From: Niveispirillum sp. SYP-B3756 | Lineage (GTDB): Bacteria; Pseudomonadota; Alphaproteobacteria; Azospirillales; Azospirillaceae | Reading direction: 5' to 3' | DNA length: 64,000 nt | Assembly (NCBI RefSeq): GCF_009495745.1 | Contig: NZ_WIDQ01000002.1 | Span: forward strand, 186,001 to 250,000 | Part shown: positions 17,472 to 26,107 of the stretch, one piece after another | Layout of the letters: each line of letters begins with the position of its first letter | Numbering within the stretch: position 1 is the first letter of the stretch | Position numbers and translations under genes: made by a program | Notes under the pieces: generated by a model | What the model was told of the DNA's origin: nothing | Databases searched by the model: none | Seen by the model: only the letters and a program-made list of their open reading frames with translations

Positions 17472-17677
17472 CCGTGCAATCCGGCACAGAAAGCCATATC
17501 CGGGACGCGGAATTAAGCCATTGTAATTAAACGAAAATTTATACGTCTTCGTTGTCTCCCCTGTTGCTGTGCCAAATTGCACGGGGGGCATTTTCTGTTT
17601 CATGTGCCGGATTGCACGGGTTCTGTGTGACGTCGCACAGCGGCGCGGGCCGGGGCTTACTGTGCCGGATTGTCCGG
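17472..17677. repeat. Iteron cluster 2 upstream of parA
   Basis: Four more copies of the 17-bp iteron: 17472-17488 (minus orientation, exact), 17568-17584 (+), 17603-17619 (+, exact) and 17661-17677 (+). An AT-rich stretch (about 17511-17550) lies between the inverted copy and the rest. The variant palindrome CTGTGTGACGTCGCACAG (17623-17640) is interleaved. No gene is present between parA and 17828. Confidence 0.88.
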
Positions 17678-17679
17678 GG

Positions 17680-17751
17680 CCGAAACGGCTGCCACCGCGC
17701 TGCCCGGCACCCGTTTCCTGTCGCCGCTGCCCGCCTGTTCAGCCGTTTCGG
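17680..17751. repeat. Inverted repeat before rocD
   Basis: The 12-bp arms CCGAAACGGCTG (17680-17691) and CAGCCGTTTCGG (17740-17751) are separated by 48 bp. Each arm lies in a GCCG-NNN-CGGCTGCC unit, so the two are also imperfect direct repeats. They lie 77-148 bp before the rocD start and may be paired regulator sites. Confidence 0.5.
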
Positions 17752-17827
17752 CTGCCCAGCTTTGTCATGCTGATGGGAAGCAACGTCGCGCAGCGGCGAT
17801 ACAGGAAATGCCAAGGGAGGACAGGCC

Positions 17828-19051
17828 ATGGATATTCATGCCTCGATCAGCGCCGATGCCATCAGCCTGGAGGATCGCTGGTGCGCCCATAATTACAAGC
17901 CATTGCCGGTGGTGATTGCCCGTGCCGAAGGGGCCTGGATGTGGGATGACCAGGGGCGGCGCTATCTGGACATGATGAGCGCTTATTCGGCGGTCAATCT
18001 GGGCCATGGCCATCCGCGCATCCTGCGGACCCTGATCGAACAGGCGAGCCGGGTTTCCGTTGTCTCCCGCGCCTTTCACACCGACCGCTTGGGCCCGTTC
18101 CTGGCCCGGCTTTGCGCGCTCAGCGGGCTGGATGGGGCCGTGCCGATGAATACCGGGGCCGAAGCGGTGGAAACCGCCATCAAGGCTGCCCGGCGCTGGG
18201 GTCACACGGTGAAGGGCATCCCCGCCAACCATGCGCAGATCCTGGTGGCGGAGGGCAATTTCCATGGCCGCACCACCACCATTGTCGGCTTCTCCAGCGA
18301 GCCCGCCTATCGGGACGGGTTCGGCCCCTTCGCCCCTGGCTTCCGCAGCGTGCCCTATGGTGATGCGGCGGCGATGGAGGCGGCTATCTGCCCCAACACC
18401 GCCGCCATTCTGGTGGAACCGATTCAGGGGGAGGCCGGCATTGTGGTGCCGCCGGATGGTTATCTGCGCCGGCTGCGCGAAATCTGCGACCGCCACAATG
18501 TGCTGCTGATCCTGGACGAGATTCAATCCGGTCTGGGCCGCACCGGCCAATGGTTCGCCTTTCAGCATGAAGCCATCCGCCCGGACGGGCTGTGCCTGGG
18601 CAAGGCGCTGGGCGGCGGGGTGTTGCCGGTTTCCGCCTTTGTCGCCCGGCGCGATGTCATCGACATGTTCGTGCCCGGCAACCATGGCAGCACCTTTGGC
18701 GGCAACCCGCTGGCCGCCGCCGTGGGGCTGACGGCGCTGGAGGTGCTGGAAGAGGAAGGGCTGGTGCAACGCTCGGCCGAACTGGGCCAGCATATGAGGG
18801 ATCGGCTGACGGCGCTCACCCATCCCGCCATCCGCGCCGTGCGGGGCCGCGGCCTGTGGCTGGGGGTGGAGATTGATCCCGGCTTTGCCAGCGCGCGGGC
18901 GGTGTGTGAGGCGCTGATGGGGCACGGCGTGCTGTCCAAGGAAACGCATGAGACGGTGATCCGCTTTGCCCCGCCTTTGGTGATTGACCGGGCCGATCTG
19001 GATTGGGCCATCGACCGTTTTGCCGAAACCCTGGAAGCCCTGCGGGCTTAA
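17828..19051 (+). CDS. rocD: Ornithine aminotransferase
   Basis: 407-residue class III PLP aminotransferase converting ornithine and 2-oxoglutarate to glutamate semialdehyde and glutamate. Visible: MMSAYSAVNLGHGHPRI near 49-64, PMNTGAEAVETAIKAAR near 106-122, the PLP-phosphate and ring contacts in ILDEIQSGLGRTG near 228-240, and the Schiff-base Lys near 259 (CLGKALGGG). The MNTGAEA motif is typical of OAT rather than acetylornithine transaminase. Shine-Dalgarno AAGGGAGGACAGGCC. Followed after 18 bp by arginase, giving a two-step arginine catabolic operon. Confidence 0.95.
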   Translation: MDIHASISADAISLEDRWCAHNYKPLPVVIARAEGAWMWDDQGRRYLDMMSAYSAVNLGHGHPRILRTLIEQASRVSVVSRAFHTDRLGPFLARLCALSGLDGAVPMNTGAEAVETAIKAARRWGHTVKGIPANHAQILVAEGNFHGRTTTIVGFSSEPAYRDGFGPFAPGFRSVPYGDAAAMEAAICPNTAAILVEPIQGEAGIVVPPDGYLRRLREICDRHNVLLILDEIQSGLGRTGQWFAFQHEAIRPDGLCLGKALGGGVLPVSAFVARRDVIDMFVPGNHGSTFGGNPLAAAVGLTALEVLEEEGLVQRSAELGQHMRDRLTALTHPAIRAVRGRGLWLGVEIDPGFASARAVCEALMGHGVLSKETHETVIRFAPPLVIDRADLDWAIDRFAETLEALRA

Positions 19052-19069
19052 GGGCAGGGGAGGCGGAAC

Positions 19070-20023
19070 ATGCAGATGATGACAGGACGCCGAACCGGCT
19101 GGTTCGGCCTGATCGGTGCGCCCAGCGATGTCGGCCATACGGATTGCGGGGCGGCCCAGGGGCCGGCGGCTTTGCGTGAAGCCGGGCTATTGCAGCGATT
19201 GGCAGGGGCAGCACTGGTGGCCGATATGGGCGATGTGACCGGTCCCGCCTATGAAGGTGCTGCCGGGCCGGATGGCAGCCGCAATCTGGCCCAGACGGCC
19301 GCCTGGTGTGCGGCGGTGCGCGACCGGGTGGCCCGGGTGCTGGCCACCGGCGGCACGCCGCTGTTGCTGGGCGGCGATCACGCCATGGCGCTGGGCTCGG
19401 TCGCGGCCAGTGCCGCTTATGCCGCCCGGCTGGGGCGGCCGCTGCATCTGCTGTGGGTGGATGCGCATCCGGATTTCAACACGCCGGAAACCTCCCCCTC
19501 CGGCAATACCCATGGCTTGCCGGCGGCCAGCATCTGCGGGCTGGGGGCGCCGGAATTGCTGGCGGTTGGTGCCTTCACCCCCCTGGTGCCGCCGGGCCGG
19601 CTGACCCAGATCGGCGTGCGCGACATTGATCCGGGGGAGGCGGCCAATCTGGCCCGCGCCGGGGTCTGTCTGCACCCGATGAAGGCGGTGCGCCAACAGG
19701 GGATGCCGGCTTTGCTGATCGATCTGCTGGAACGTGTGCGGGCAGAAAACGCCCTGCTGCATGTCAGTTTCGATCTGGATGTGCTCGACCCGGCCCTGGC
19801 CCCTGGCGTGGGCAGCCCGGTGCCGGACGGGCTGGACCGGGAAAGCGCCCTGGCCGCGCTGCGCCTGTTGGGGGATAGCGGGTTGGTCATGGCCCTGGAT
19901 CTGGTGGAACTGGCGCCCCGCCATGACCGGGACGGACAGACAGCCGAACTGGCTATGGCGCTGCTGACCGGCTTTCTGGCAGGGGAGCGGGGGGCGCTGG
20001 CTCCGGCGCGTGTGGCGGCATAG
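19070..20023 (+). CDS. rocF: Arginase
   Basis: 317-residue ureohydrolase producing ornithine and urea from arginine. The Mn ligands are clear: His near 104 in LGGDHAMALGS, Asp-x-His-x-Asp at about 131-135 in WVDAHPDFNTPE, and Asp-x-Asp at about 235-237 in SFDLDVLDPALAPG. The substrate loop SPSGNTHGLP is of the arginase type. Shine-Dalgarno GGGGAGGCGGAAC. Downstream of rocD, its product feeds that enzyme. Confidence 0.95.
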   Translation: MQMMTGRRTGWFGLIGAPSDVGHTDCGAAQGPAALREAGLLQRLAGAALVADMGDVTGPAYEGAAGPDGSRNLAQTAAWCAAVRDRVARVLATGGTPLLLGGDHAMALGSVAASAAYAARLGRPLHLLWVDAHPDFNTPETSPSGNTHGLPAASICGLGAPELLAVGAFTPLVPPGRLTQIGVRDIDPGEAANLARAGVCLHPMKAVRQQGMPALLIDLLERVRAENALLHVSFDLDVLDPALAPGVGSPVPDGLDRESALAALRLLGDSGLVMALDLVELAPRHDRDGQTAELAMALLTGFLAGERGALAPARVAA

Positions 20024-20060
20024 GCGAGGCTGCGACGTTGCCCCGCCTATGCCGCTTCTT
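20015..20060 (+). terminator. Terminator of rocDF
   Basis: A 12-bp perfect stem (GCGGCATAGGCG, 20015-20026, with 20044-20055) overlaps the rocF stop codon and is followed by TTCTTGTT. It lies between rocF and the convergent flgD. Confidence 0.75.
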
Positions 20061-20064
20061 GTTG

Positions 20065-20724
20065 TCAGGCGGCTGAGAGGATGGCATCACGCGCCACACT
20101 GACACCGTTGGAAAGGTCAAACCGTGTCTCCCCTTCCGCGCGGCGCACCCGGGTGACGGTGGCGTCATAGGTGACGCTGGTGCCGGCAACGGCCTTGCCG
20201 GCCTCGTCCCTGGCATCGACGAAGATCGTGTAGGCCCCATCGGGCAGCCTTACCCCGTCGCTGGTCGTGCCATCCCAGGCAAGATCATAGGTGCCAGCAC
20301 TGCTGTTGCCGTCGAAGCTGCGCACCACGGTTCCATCGGCATCCACGATATGGACGCCGACGCTGGTCGCCCCCTTGGGCACGCTATAGCGGGCCGCCAG
20401 CTTGCCTTCCTTCAGGCCGACTTCCGCCCCCTCCACCTCCACCTTGCGGCCGATATAGCCAAGATCGATCCGTTCGGAGGTGGATTTCAGCTCCGTCAGC
20501 ACATCGCCCAGCTTGCCGTTGGACTGCACCTGCTGTTCCACTGTGGAGAACTGGGCCAGTTGCGCCACCCACTGGGTGCTGTCCATCGGCTTGGTTGGAT
20601 CCTGATTGCGGACCTGCGCCACCATCAGCTTCAGGAATGCATTGATGTCGGCGGTCAACTGGGTCTGGGCGGTCTTCGTGGTGGTCTGGGCGCCGTCACT
20701 GCCGCTGATGCCAGAAACGCTCAT
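20065..20724 (-). CDS. flgD: Flagellar hook assembly scaffold FlgD
   Basis: 219-residue hook cap protein needed to polymerise FlgE. The N-terminal FlgD signature is clear: INAFLKLMVAQVRNQDPTKPMDSTQWVAQLAQFSTVEQ. It is followed by FlgD Ig/Tudor-like domains (VHIVDADGTVVRSFDG; GTYDLAWDGTTSDG). I chose the second ATG (20724), six bases after AGGAAG; the first ATG at 20730 touches that site. Downstream of fliK in one operon. Confidence 0.95.
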   Translation of the reverse strand: MSVSGISGSDGAQTTTKTAQTQLTADINAFLKLMVAQVRNQDPTKPMDSTQWVAQLAQFSTVEQQVQSNGKLGDVLTELKSTSERIDLGYIGRKVEVEGAEVGLKEGKLAARYSVPKGATSVGVHIVDADGTVVRSFDGNSSAGTYDLAWDGTTSDGVRLPDGAYTIFVDARDEAGKAVAGTSVTYDATVTRVRRAEGETRFDLSNGVSVARDAILSAA

Positions 20725-20738
20725 GGCCATCTTCCTTT

Positions 20739-22307
20739 TCAGATCTGGATATCGACAAGGCTGTCGGAGGTGTAAGGGGCCGGGGACAGGGGATCGGCGG
20801 CCGGTTCGGCCGCCGCCATGCCATAGGCCAGCCCGCCACGCCGGTTACCGGCCTGGGCTTCGGCCCATTGGCCGGCCCCTTCCCGCAGGGAAAATTGCAG
20901 GCCGCCGCCAGATAGCTGCAGGCCGCCTTGTTCCACCGCGCGTTCCAGCAGGCGGGAATCACGCTGCAGCAGGTCCAGCGTGGCCGGGCGTTCGGCGGCG
21001 ATGCTGGCCGTCACCCGGCCATCCTGCATCTCCAGCCTGACTTCAACCCGACCCAGCGCCTCTGGGTCCAGCCGCACCGTCAGGGTGGTGCGTCCCTCTG
21101 AAACCGCCTGTTCGATGCGGCCGGTCAATTGCGCTGCCGGTGACAGATGGCTGGTCGCAGAGCGACGGGGGGCCAGCGGGCTGGCAACGCCCGCTGCTTC
21201 CCGCACCGCCGTCCCAGCGGCGGAGGACGCCGGATTGACGGGGGCAGCGGCAGTTTCAGGCGGTGGATCGGGAGGGACGGCAGCAATGGTCGCTGACAGC
21301 GGTGCCGGCCTTTCCACTGCGCCACGCGGGGAAGAAGGAACTTGGGCAGCCGGATCGTCCCCGTCTTTCCTGTCCATCGGCTGGACGGTGCCGGCAACGC
21401 GTATGGCCGTTTCGGGCGCCGGTGCTGAGATTTCTGCGGGTGGCCCGTCTGCCTTGATCAAAATGGCAACGGCGGCTTTGCCGGGCATGGTGCGCGGCCT
21501 TTCCGGCGCAAATGCTCCCGGGGCAGCGATAACCGCTGCCATCGGTGGGGCAAATGCCGGCTCGCTGATGCTGACAATATCGGCGGAAACGGGGGCTGTC
21601 AGTACGGGATCGACCGGTGGGGAAAGGGGGGATGCCGTTGCGCCGGGGTCAATCGCCTCTTCCACCTCCCCCATCAATCTTTGGGGCGGAACTGGTACCT
21701 GCAAGGGATGACCGGGTGAGCTATCAGAGGAAGGTTGAATTCCGCTGGCTTCCATTGATGCTGTGGATGGTGGTGCTGCCGGTATCGGCAACCCATCGCC
21801 CGGCAGCATTGCCCCATCCGTGAGGGTCAGCATGGGCTGCCCTGTCGGAGGGGGCGGGGACTGCGACGGAACGGCGGCAGGATCGGTGGATATTGGCGTC
21901 AAGACTGCCTGCGGCGCCGATTCCGCAGGCAACTGACCGGCGGGCAACGTGCTGCCCAACGGAACCGGAAGCGGCAGGATCGCCCCCACCGGTTCCGTCT
22001 CTACAGGTGCTTGATCTGTCACCGGACGTAGCCCGGCGACATGCAGCAAGGCCGCCACCAGAGAGGCGCTGTCCGCTGTCTGATCGGGTCGGGCCAAGGG
22101 CAGGGGGCTGTCTTTATCAGACGGTGTGGTGATACCCTCCATCGCCGGCGCTGCCCCCCCTTCCGTCGCGCCCAGCAGGGTCGCGATCAGGGCATCGAAA
22201 CCAGAGCCAGCCATCGGTCCGGCCGCGTTTTGGGCAACGCGGCCGGTGGCGTTCGTTCCCCCTTCCGTCGGCGCGGCGGGAACCAGCATGGCGATCAGCG
22301 GCTGCAT
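20739..22307 (-). CDS. fliK: Flagellar hook-length control protein FliK
   Basis: 522 residues. A long Pro/Ala-rich low-complexity molecular-ruler region (about 1-410) is followed by the conserved Flg_hook C-terminal domain: LTVRLDPEALGRVEVRLEM, then RPATLDLLQRDSRLLERAVE and LSGGGLQFSLRE. FliK measures the hook and switches export specificity at FlhB. ATG 22307 follows GGGGGAGGCGGGCA; an upstream start at 22349 lacks a ribosome site. It lies 14 bp before flgD on the same strand. Confidence 0.92.
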   Translation of the reverse strand: MQPLIAMLVPAAPTEGGTNATGRVAQNAAGPMAGSGFDALIATLLGATEGGAAPAMEGITTPSDKDSPLPLARPDQTADSASLVAALLHVAGLRPVTDQAPVETEPVGAILPLPVPLGSTLPAGQLPAESAPQAVLTPISTDPAAVPSQSPPPPTGQPMLTLTDGAMLPGDGLPIPAAPPSTASMEASGIQPSSDSSPGHPLQVPVPPQRLMGEVEEAIDPGATASPLSPPVDPVLTAPVSADIVSISEPAFAPPMAAVIAAPGAFAPERPRTMPGKAAVAILIKADGPPAEISAPAPETAIRVAGTVQPMDRKDGDDPAAQVPSSPRGAVERPAPLSATIAAVPPDPPPETAAAPVNPASSAAGTAVREAAGVASPLAPRRSATSHLSPAAQLTGRIEQAVSEGRTTLTVRLDPEALGRVEVRLEMQDGRVTASIAAERPATLDLLQRDSRLLERAVEQGGLQLSGGGLQFSLREGAGQWAEAQAGNRRGGLAYGMAAAEPAADPLSPAPYTSDSLVDIQI

Positions 22308-22358
22308 TGCCCGCCTCCCCCAGAAGAACAGAGGAGGCGATTGAACCATGGGGGGATT

Positions 22359-22381
22359 AAGCCCGGTTTTAAGCCGGGCTT
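22359..22381. terminator. Hairpin between TonB receptor gene and fliK
   Basis: AAGCCCGG and CCGGGCTT arms enclose a 7-base loop. It lies after the receptor stop at 22400 and before fliK. No T-run follows, so it could be a weak terminator or part of a flagellar control site (TTAA-rich, see findings). Confidence 0.4.
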
Positions 22382-22399
22382 ATCCACCGGGATGCGCGA

Positions 22400-24943
22400 T
22401 CAGAAGCGATAGCGCACACCCGCGCCATAGGTGGCCGGTTCCCCCACCAGCCGGGCCGCCCCGTTCATTTCCGGGAAATAGACCTTATCGGTGATGTTGC
22501 GGCCATAGAGATAGACGGCCCAGTCCCCGGGCGCCGTCAGTTCCAGGCGGGCATTCAGCAACGTATAGGCCTTGGCCGTGTTGTTGGGCAGGGCGTTCAG
22601 CCGGTTGCTTTCCTTGCCATGGTGGGACAGGTCGATCCGGCTGCCCAGCACCCAGCCATCCGACAGGTCGAGATTGTGGATCAGCGCCACATTGGCGGTG
22701 ATGTCCGGGGCGCCGGGCAGCGGGTCGCCCACCGTGGCCAGCACATCGGCGATGCGCTTGGAGGTGAATTGGGTGATCTTGGTATCCAGATAGGCGGCCG
22801 ATGCCTTCAGGTCCAAACTCTGCCCTTCCAGCCGCAGCAGCCCCGCCTGTACCGAGGCCTCCACCCCGCGCGACCAGGCACGGCCGACATTGGTGCGGCC
22901 GTTGGTATCGTTGGAAAGCCGCGTCGTGGCCTGCAGATCCTTGAACCAATAGCCGAACCCGTCCAGCGACACCCGGATGCGATCGCGCGTCCAGCGCACC
23001 CCGCCTTCCACCGATTGCACGGTTTCCGACTTGAACGGCAGCGTCTCTTCATAGGTGAAGATGGAGGTGCCGTCGAACCCGCCGCCGCGATAGCCGGTGC
23101 CATAGGAGGCGAACAGGTTCAACTCCTCATTGGCGAACCATTGCAGGGTGACGCGGCCGGACAGATTGTCATCATCAAAGGCGCGGTCCCAGCGAAACGG
23201 GCTGCTGGTGCCGAAACTTTTGGCGAAGGTGGAGATGCCCCAGGGGTTGAGGTCGATATTGCTGCCCTGAAAATCGGCATTGTCGCGCGTATAGCGCAGG
23301 CCCAGCGACAGGCGCAGGCTGTCGGAGATGTTCCAGTCACCCTGGCCGAACAGGGCCATGCTGTCACGCGTCTGCGAATAGGGGGACTGGTAGACCGACA
23401 GCACGGTGAAGCTGGTCCACAGACTGTCGAAATCCACATCATCGCTGACATAGAAGGCGCCCAGCAGCCAGTCGAACGCCCCGCCCCGGTCATCGCTGAT
23501 CCGCGCCTCGAAAGAGACCTGGCTCAACCGGTCATCGAACTGGAACTGATAGCCCGGATAGGGCGTGCCGTCGCCATTGCCGCCGCCCTTGCGGGTGCTG
23601 TCCTGCCAGCCGGCCAGCACGGTCAGGTTCAGGTTATCGGCCAGCCGATGTTCCAGCGTGCCGGACAGGCCCTTCATGTCGATATGGTGCCGGTAATATT
23701 GCGCCGTATAAAAGCGATAGGGATCGGCATCTTCCCCCGCATTCATCAGCGTATTGTCCTGGGCCAGGGCCAACCGGTCATATTGGCGGGTATCACCGCG
23801 GTCGCGGCTGCCGAAGGCCTTGAGCGTCAGGCTGGTTTCCTCGGCCAATTGCAGGGCGATGGTGCCGCGCGCGGCGAACAGATCCTTGTCGCCGAACCCG
23901 TCACGATGGCCGGGGTCGCTGATGGCCGGCACCTGGGTCTGCAGCTTGCCACCGACAGTGGGGCGATATCCAGCCAGCCGGCCCGCCCCCATGCCCTCCA
24001 TGAAACCGCCGCCCTGTTCACCGAAAACCGCCAGCCGGATGCCTACCTTGTCGGAGACGGGGCCGCCGACAGCGGCTTCAAAGCCGGTATAATCATGGCT
24101 GCCGGCCTTCAGATCGACATAGCCTTCCAGCCTGTCGCCCGGCCCCTTGGTGATGGCATTGATCACGCCCGCCGTGGTGTTGCGGCCGTAAAGCGTGCCC
24201 TGCGGGCCCTTCAACACCTCGATCCGCTCCAGATCGAACAGGGGCGTGCCCAGATAGGCGTTGGAGGTCTGGTAGATGCCATCGACATGCAACGCCACCG
24301 AGGGGTTGCCATTGGGCTTGTAATCATCGGCCCCGCCAATGCCCCGGATGGACAACAGCCCGTAATTGGCCCCGCCAAATGCGTAATTGATGGACAGGCC
24401 CGGCACTTCATCCACCAGCCGGGTGAAATCAGTCACGCCGCGCCGGGCCGCCTCTTCCCCATCCATCACGGCCAGGGCGGCGGGCACAAATTCAATCGGT
24501 TCAGCGCGCTTCTGCGCCGTCACCAGAATTTCTTCCAGTACCAGCGGTTCCGCTGCGGTCGGCACCACCTGGGCACGGCGGGCCGGGGCGGCTGGTTGGG
24601 CCTTGGGCGCTGCTGGTGCGGGTGTCGCCGCCAGGGTGACGGAGCCATCGGCCTCCACCACGGCGCGCAAGCCCGACCCGGCCAGCATGATATCGATGGC
24701 GGTGGTGAAATCGGCCACCTTGTCGATGGCGACGGAGCGGCGGCCCTGCACCATTTCCGGCGTGAACAGCACATTGCGGCCAGACTGGCGGGCCAGTGCC
24801 ATCAGGGCGGCGGAGAGATCCTGTGCCGGCACGCTATAGCCGGGCTGCACCCCCGGCGCCACTTGTGCCATGGCGGGTAGCACCAGACTGCCGGAAAGAA
24901 TGGTGCCCGCCAGCAGGCAATGGTTCAGCATACGCGAAAACAT
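22400..24943 (-). CDS. TonB-dependent receptor with N-terminal STN signalling domain
   Basis: 847 residues. Signal peptide to about 27 (LPAMAQ), then an STN domain near 35-105 (DLSAALMALARQSGRNVLFTPEMV), as in FecA-type transducers. A TonB box-like EEILVTAQKR precedes the plug domain (FVPAALAVMDGEEAARRG, LKGPQGTLYGRNTTAGVINA), and a beta-barrel ends with the outer-membrane Phe signal (GAGVRYRF). Located after the ECF sigma and FecR genes on the same strand, it should signal its ligand to FecR and so activate the sigma factor. Ligand unread; a ferric siderophore is likely from context. Confidence 0.93.
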   Translation of the reverse strand: MFSRMLNHCLLAGTILSGSLVLPAMAQVAPGVQPGYSVPAQDLSAALMALARQSGRNVLFTPEMVQGRRSVAIDKVADFTTAIDIMLAGSGLRAVVEADGSVTLAATPAPAAPKAQPAAPARRAQVVPTAAEPLVLEEILVTAQKRAEPIEFVPAALAVMDGEEAARRGVTDFTRLVDEVPGLSINYAFGGANYGLLSIRGIGGADDYKPNGNPSVALHVDGIYQTSNAYLGTPLFDLERIEVLKGPQGTLYGRNTTAGVINAITKGPGDRLEGYVDLKAGSHDYTGFEAAVGGPVSDKVGIRLAVFGEQGGGFMEGMGAGRLAGYRPTVGGKLQTQVPAISDPGHRDGFGDKDLFAARGTIALQLAEETSLTLKAFGSRDRGDTRQYDRLALAQDNTLMNAGEDADPYRFYTAQYYRHHIDMKGLSGTLEHRLADNLNLTVLAGWQDSTRKGGGNGDGTPYPGYQFQFDDRLSQVSFEARISDDRGGAFDWLLGAFYVSDDVDFDSLWTSFTVLSVYQSPYSQTRDSMALFGQGDWNISDSLRLSLGLRYTRDNADFQGSNIDLNPWGISTFAKSFGTSSPFRWDRAFDDDNLSGRVTLQWFANEELNLFASYGTGYRGGGFDGTSIFTYEETLPFKSETVQSVEGGVRWTRDRIRVSLDGFGYWFKDLQATTRLSNDTNGRTNVGRAWSRGVEASVQAGLLRLEGQSLDLKASAAYLDTKITQFTSKRIADVLATVGDPLPGAPDITANVALIHNLDLSDGWVLGSRIDLSHHGKESNRLNALPNNTAKAYTLLNARLELTAPGDWAVYLYGRNITDKVYFPEMNGAARLVGEPATYGAGVRYRF

Positions 24944-25087
24944 CTATTCCCCCGTCATCACTCTATCCGGTCTCGCCCGGTGACAAACAGAGACGCAGAG
25001 GACACAAAGATTCCGGGATTACTTAAAACTTTCACATTTTAGGAAATGGGTGGTGCCGGAAAAGCGGGGATTACTGTTGTTGATGCC

Positions 25088-26107
25088 TCAACCCACCGGC
25101 TCTACCACCAGCCGCCCAGGGCTGGCTTGATGCCAGCGGACTTTGTACAGCCGGCTGACGGCATTCAAAAAGGCGATCAGGTCGCTGTTGCGATAAACCC
25201 CGCTGACCTTCAGGTCAGCAGCACCCGGCAGCACCTGCACATCGACATGGGTATAGCGCGCAAATTCAGCCAGGGCTGCTGATAATGGCGTGGCGTCGAA
25301 CGCCACCTGACCATGCCGCCAGGCAAATTCACGGGTGGCGTCGCTGTTGGCCAGCAGCAATTTTCCGTTCGCCGCCACATCGGCGCGCTGACCGGGCGTC
25401 AGATGCGCCAGCAGCCTGTCATCGGACAGCCGGCGCAGATCAACCCCGCCTTCGGCCAGGAAAATCCGTGTGCCCCGGGCGGTATCGCGCACGCTGAACA
25501 GGGTGCCGGTGGCCCGGATGGCGGTATCCCCATCCCGCACGGTGAAGGGGCGGAAATCGCCATGGGCAACGGTGAATTCCGCCTCCCCGCGCTCCAGCCG
25601 CACATCGCGGCCCAGCCAGCCATACTCCACCGTCAACAGCGTATCGGTGTTCAGCCGCAGCAGGCTGCCATCGGGCAGCGACACTTCCACCACCTGCCCC
25701 ATGGCGGACCGGTAGGTCTGCCGGGTGGCGTAATTGGCGGGGGGAAAGACGCTGATCACGGCCAGGGCGACAAGCGCCAAAGCCCCCGCCCCCATCAGGG
25801 CCATGGACCAGGGGCGCACCGGTGCCGCCGGAGGCTTGGTTGCAGGGCCAGCCAGCCGCAGGCCGCGCGCACGCCGCCGTTCCGCCCGGATGGTCGGGTC
25901 ATCAGCCAGTTCAGCACTGCTGCGCCAGCCGCTTTCCACCAAATGCATGGCCGCGCCATGGCGCGGATCGGCATAAAGCCAGCCGGTAAATTCATCCCAT
26001 TCGGCATCGCTGGCGTCACCGCCGGTCAGGCGCGCCAGCCACGCCGCGGCATCGGCCAGCGTGCCTTCGTCAAAATCCCGATAATTGCTTCCCGAACCGA
26101 CTGTCAT
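25088..26107 (-). CDS. fecR: FecR-like anti-sigma/sigma regulator
   Basis: 339-residue inner-membrane regulator. An N-terminal cytosolic DUF4880-like segment (ADAAAWLARLTGGDASDAEWDEFTGWL), one membrane helix near 104-124, and a periplasmic FecR domain (TYRSAMGQVVEVSLPDGS, LNTDTLLTVEYG, RGEAEFTVAHGDFRPF). The C-terminal STN-like end would meet the receptor's STN domain. The start overlaps the sigma gene stop by 4 bp, giving coupled translation. Confidence 0.92.
   Translation of the reverse strand: MTVGSGSNYRDFDEGTLADAAAWLARLTGGDASDAEWDEFTGWLYADPRHGAAMHLVESGWRSSAELADDPTIRAERRRARGLRLAGPATKPPAAPVRPWSMALMGAGALALVALAVISVFPPANYATRQTYRSAMGQVVEVSLPDGSLLRLNTDTLLTVEYGWLGRDVRLERGEAEFTVAHGDFRPFTVRDGDTAIRATGTLFSVRDTARGTRIFLAEGGVDLRRLSDDRLLAHLTPGQRADVAANGKLLLANSDATREFAWRHGQVAFDATPLSAALAEFARYTHVDVQVLPGAADLKVSGVYRNSDLIAFLNAVSRLYKVRWHQASPGRLVVEPVG

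Noticed and set aside
22619-24880. 753-codon plus-strand open frame opposite the TonB receptor
   Set aside because: Shadow of a complete TonB-dependent receptor with plug and barrel on the minus strand.
24999-25004. TGTCCT on the minus strand as a FecI-type -10 before the TonB receptor
   Set aside because: The position is suitable (56 bp upstream), but I could not find a convincing -35 partner at the right spacing, so it is not listed as a feature.
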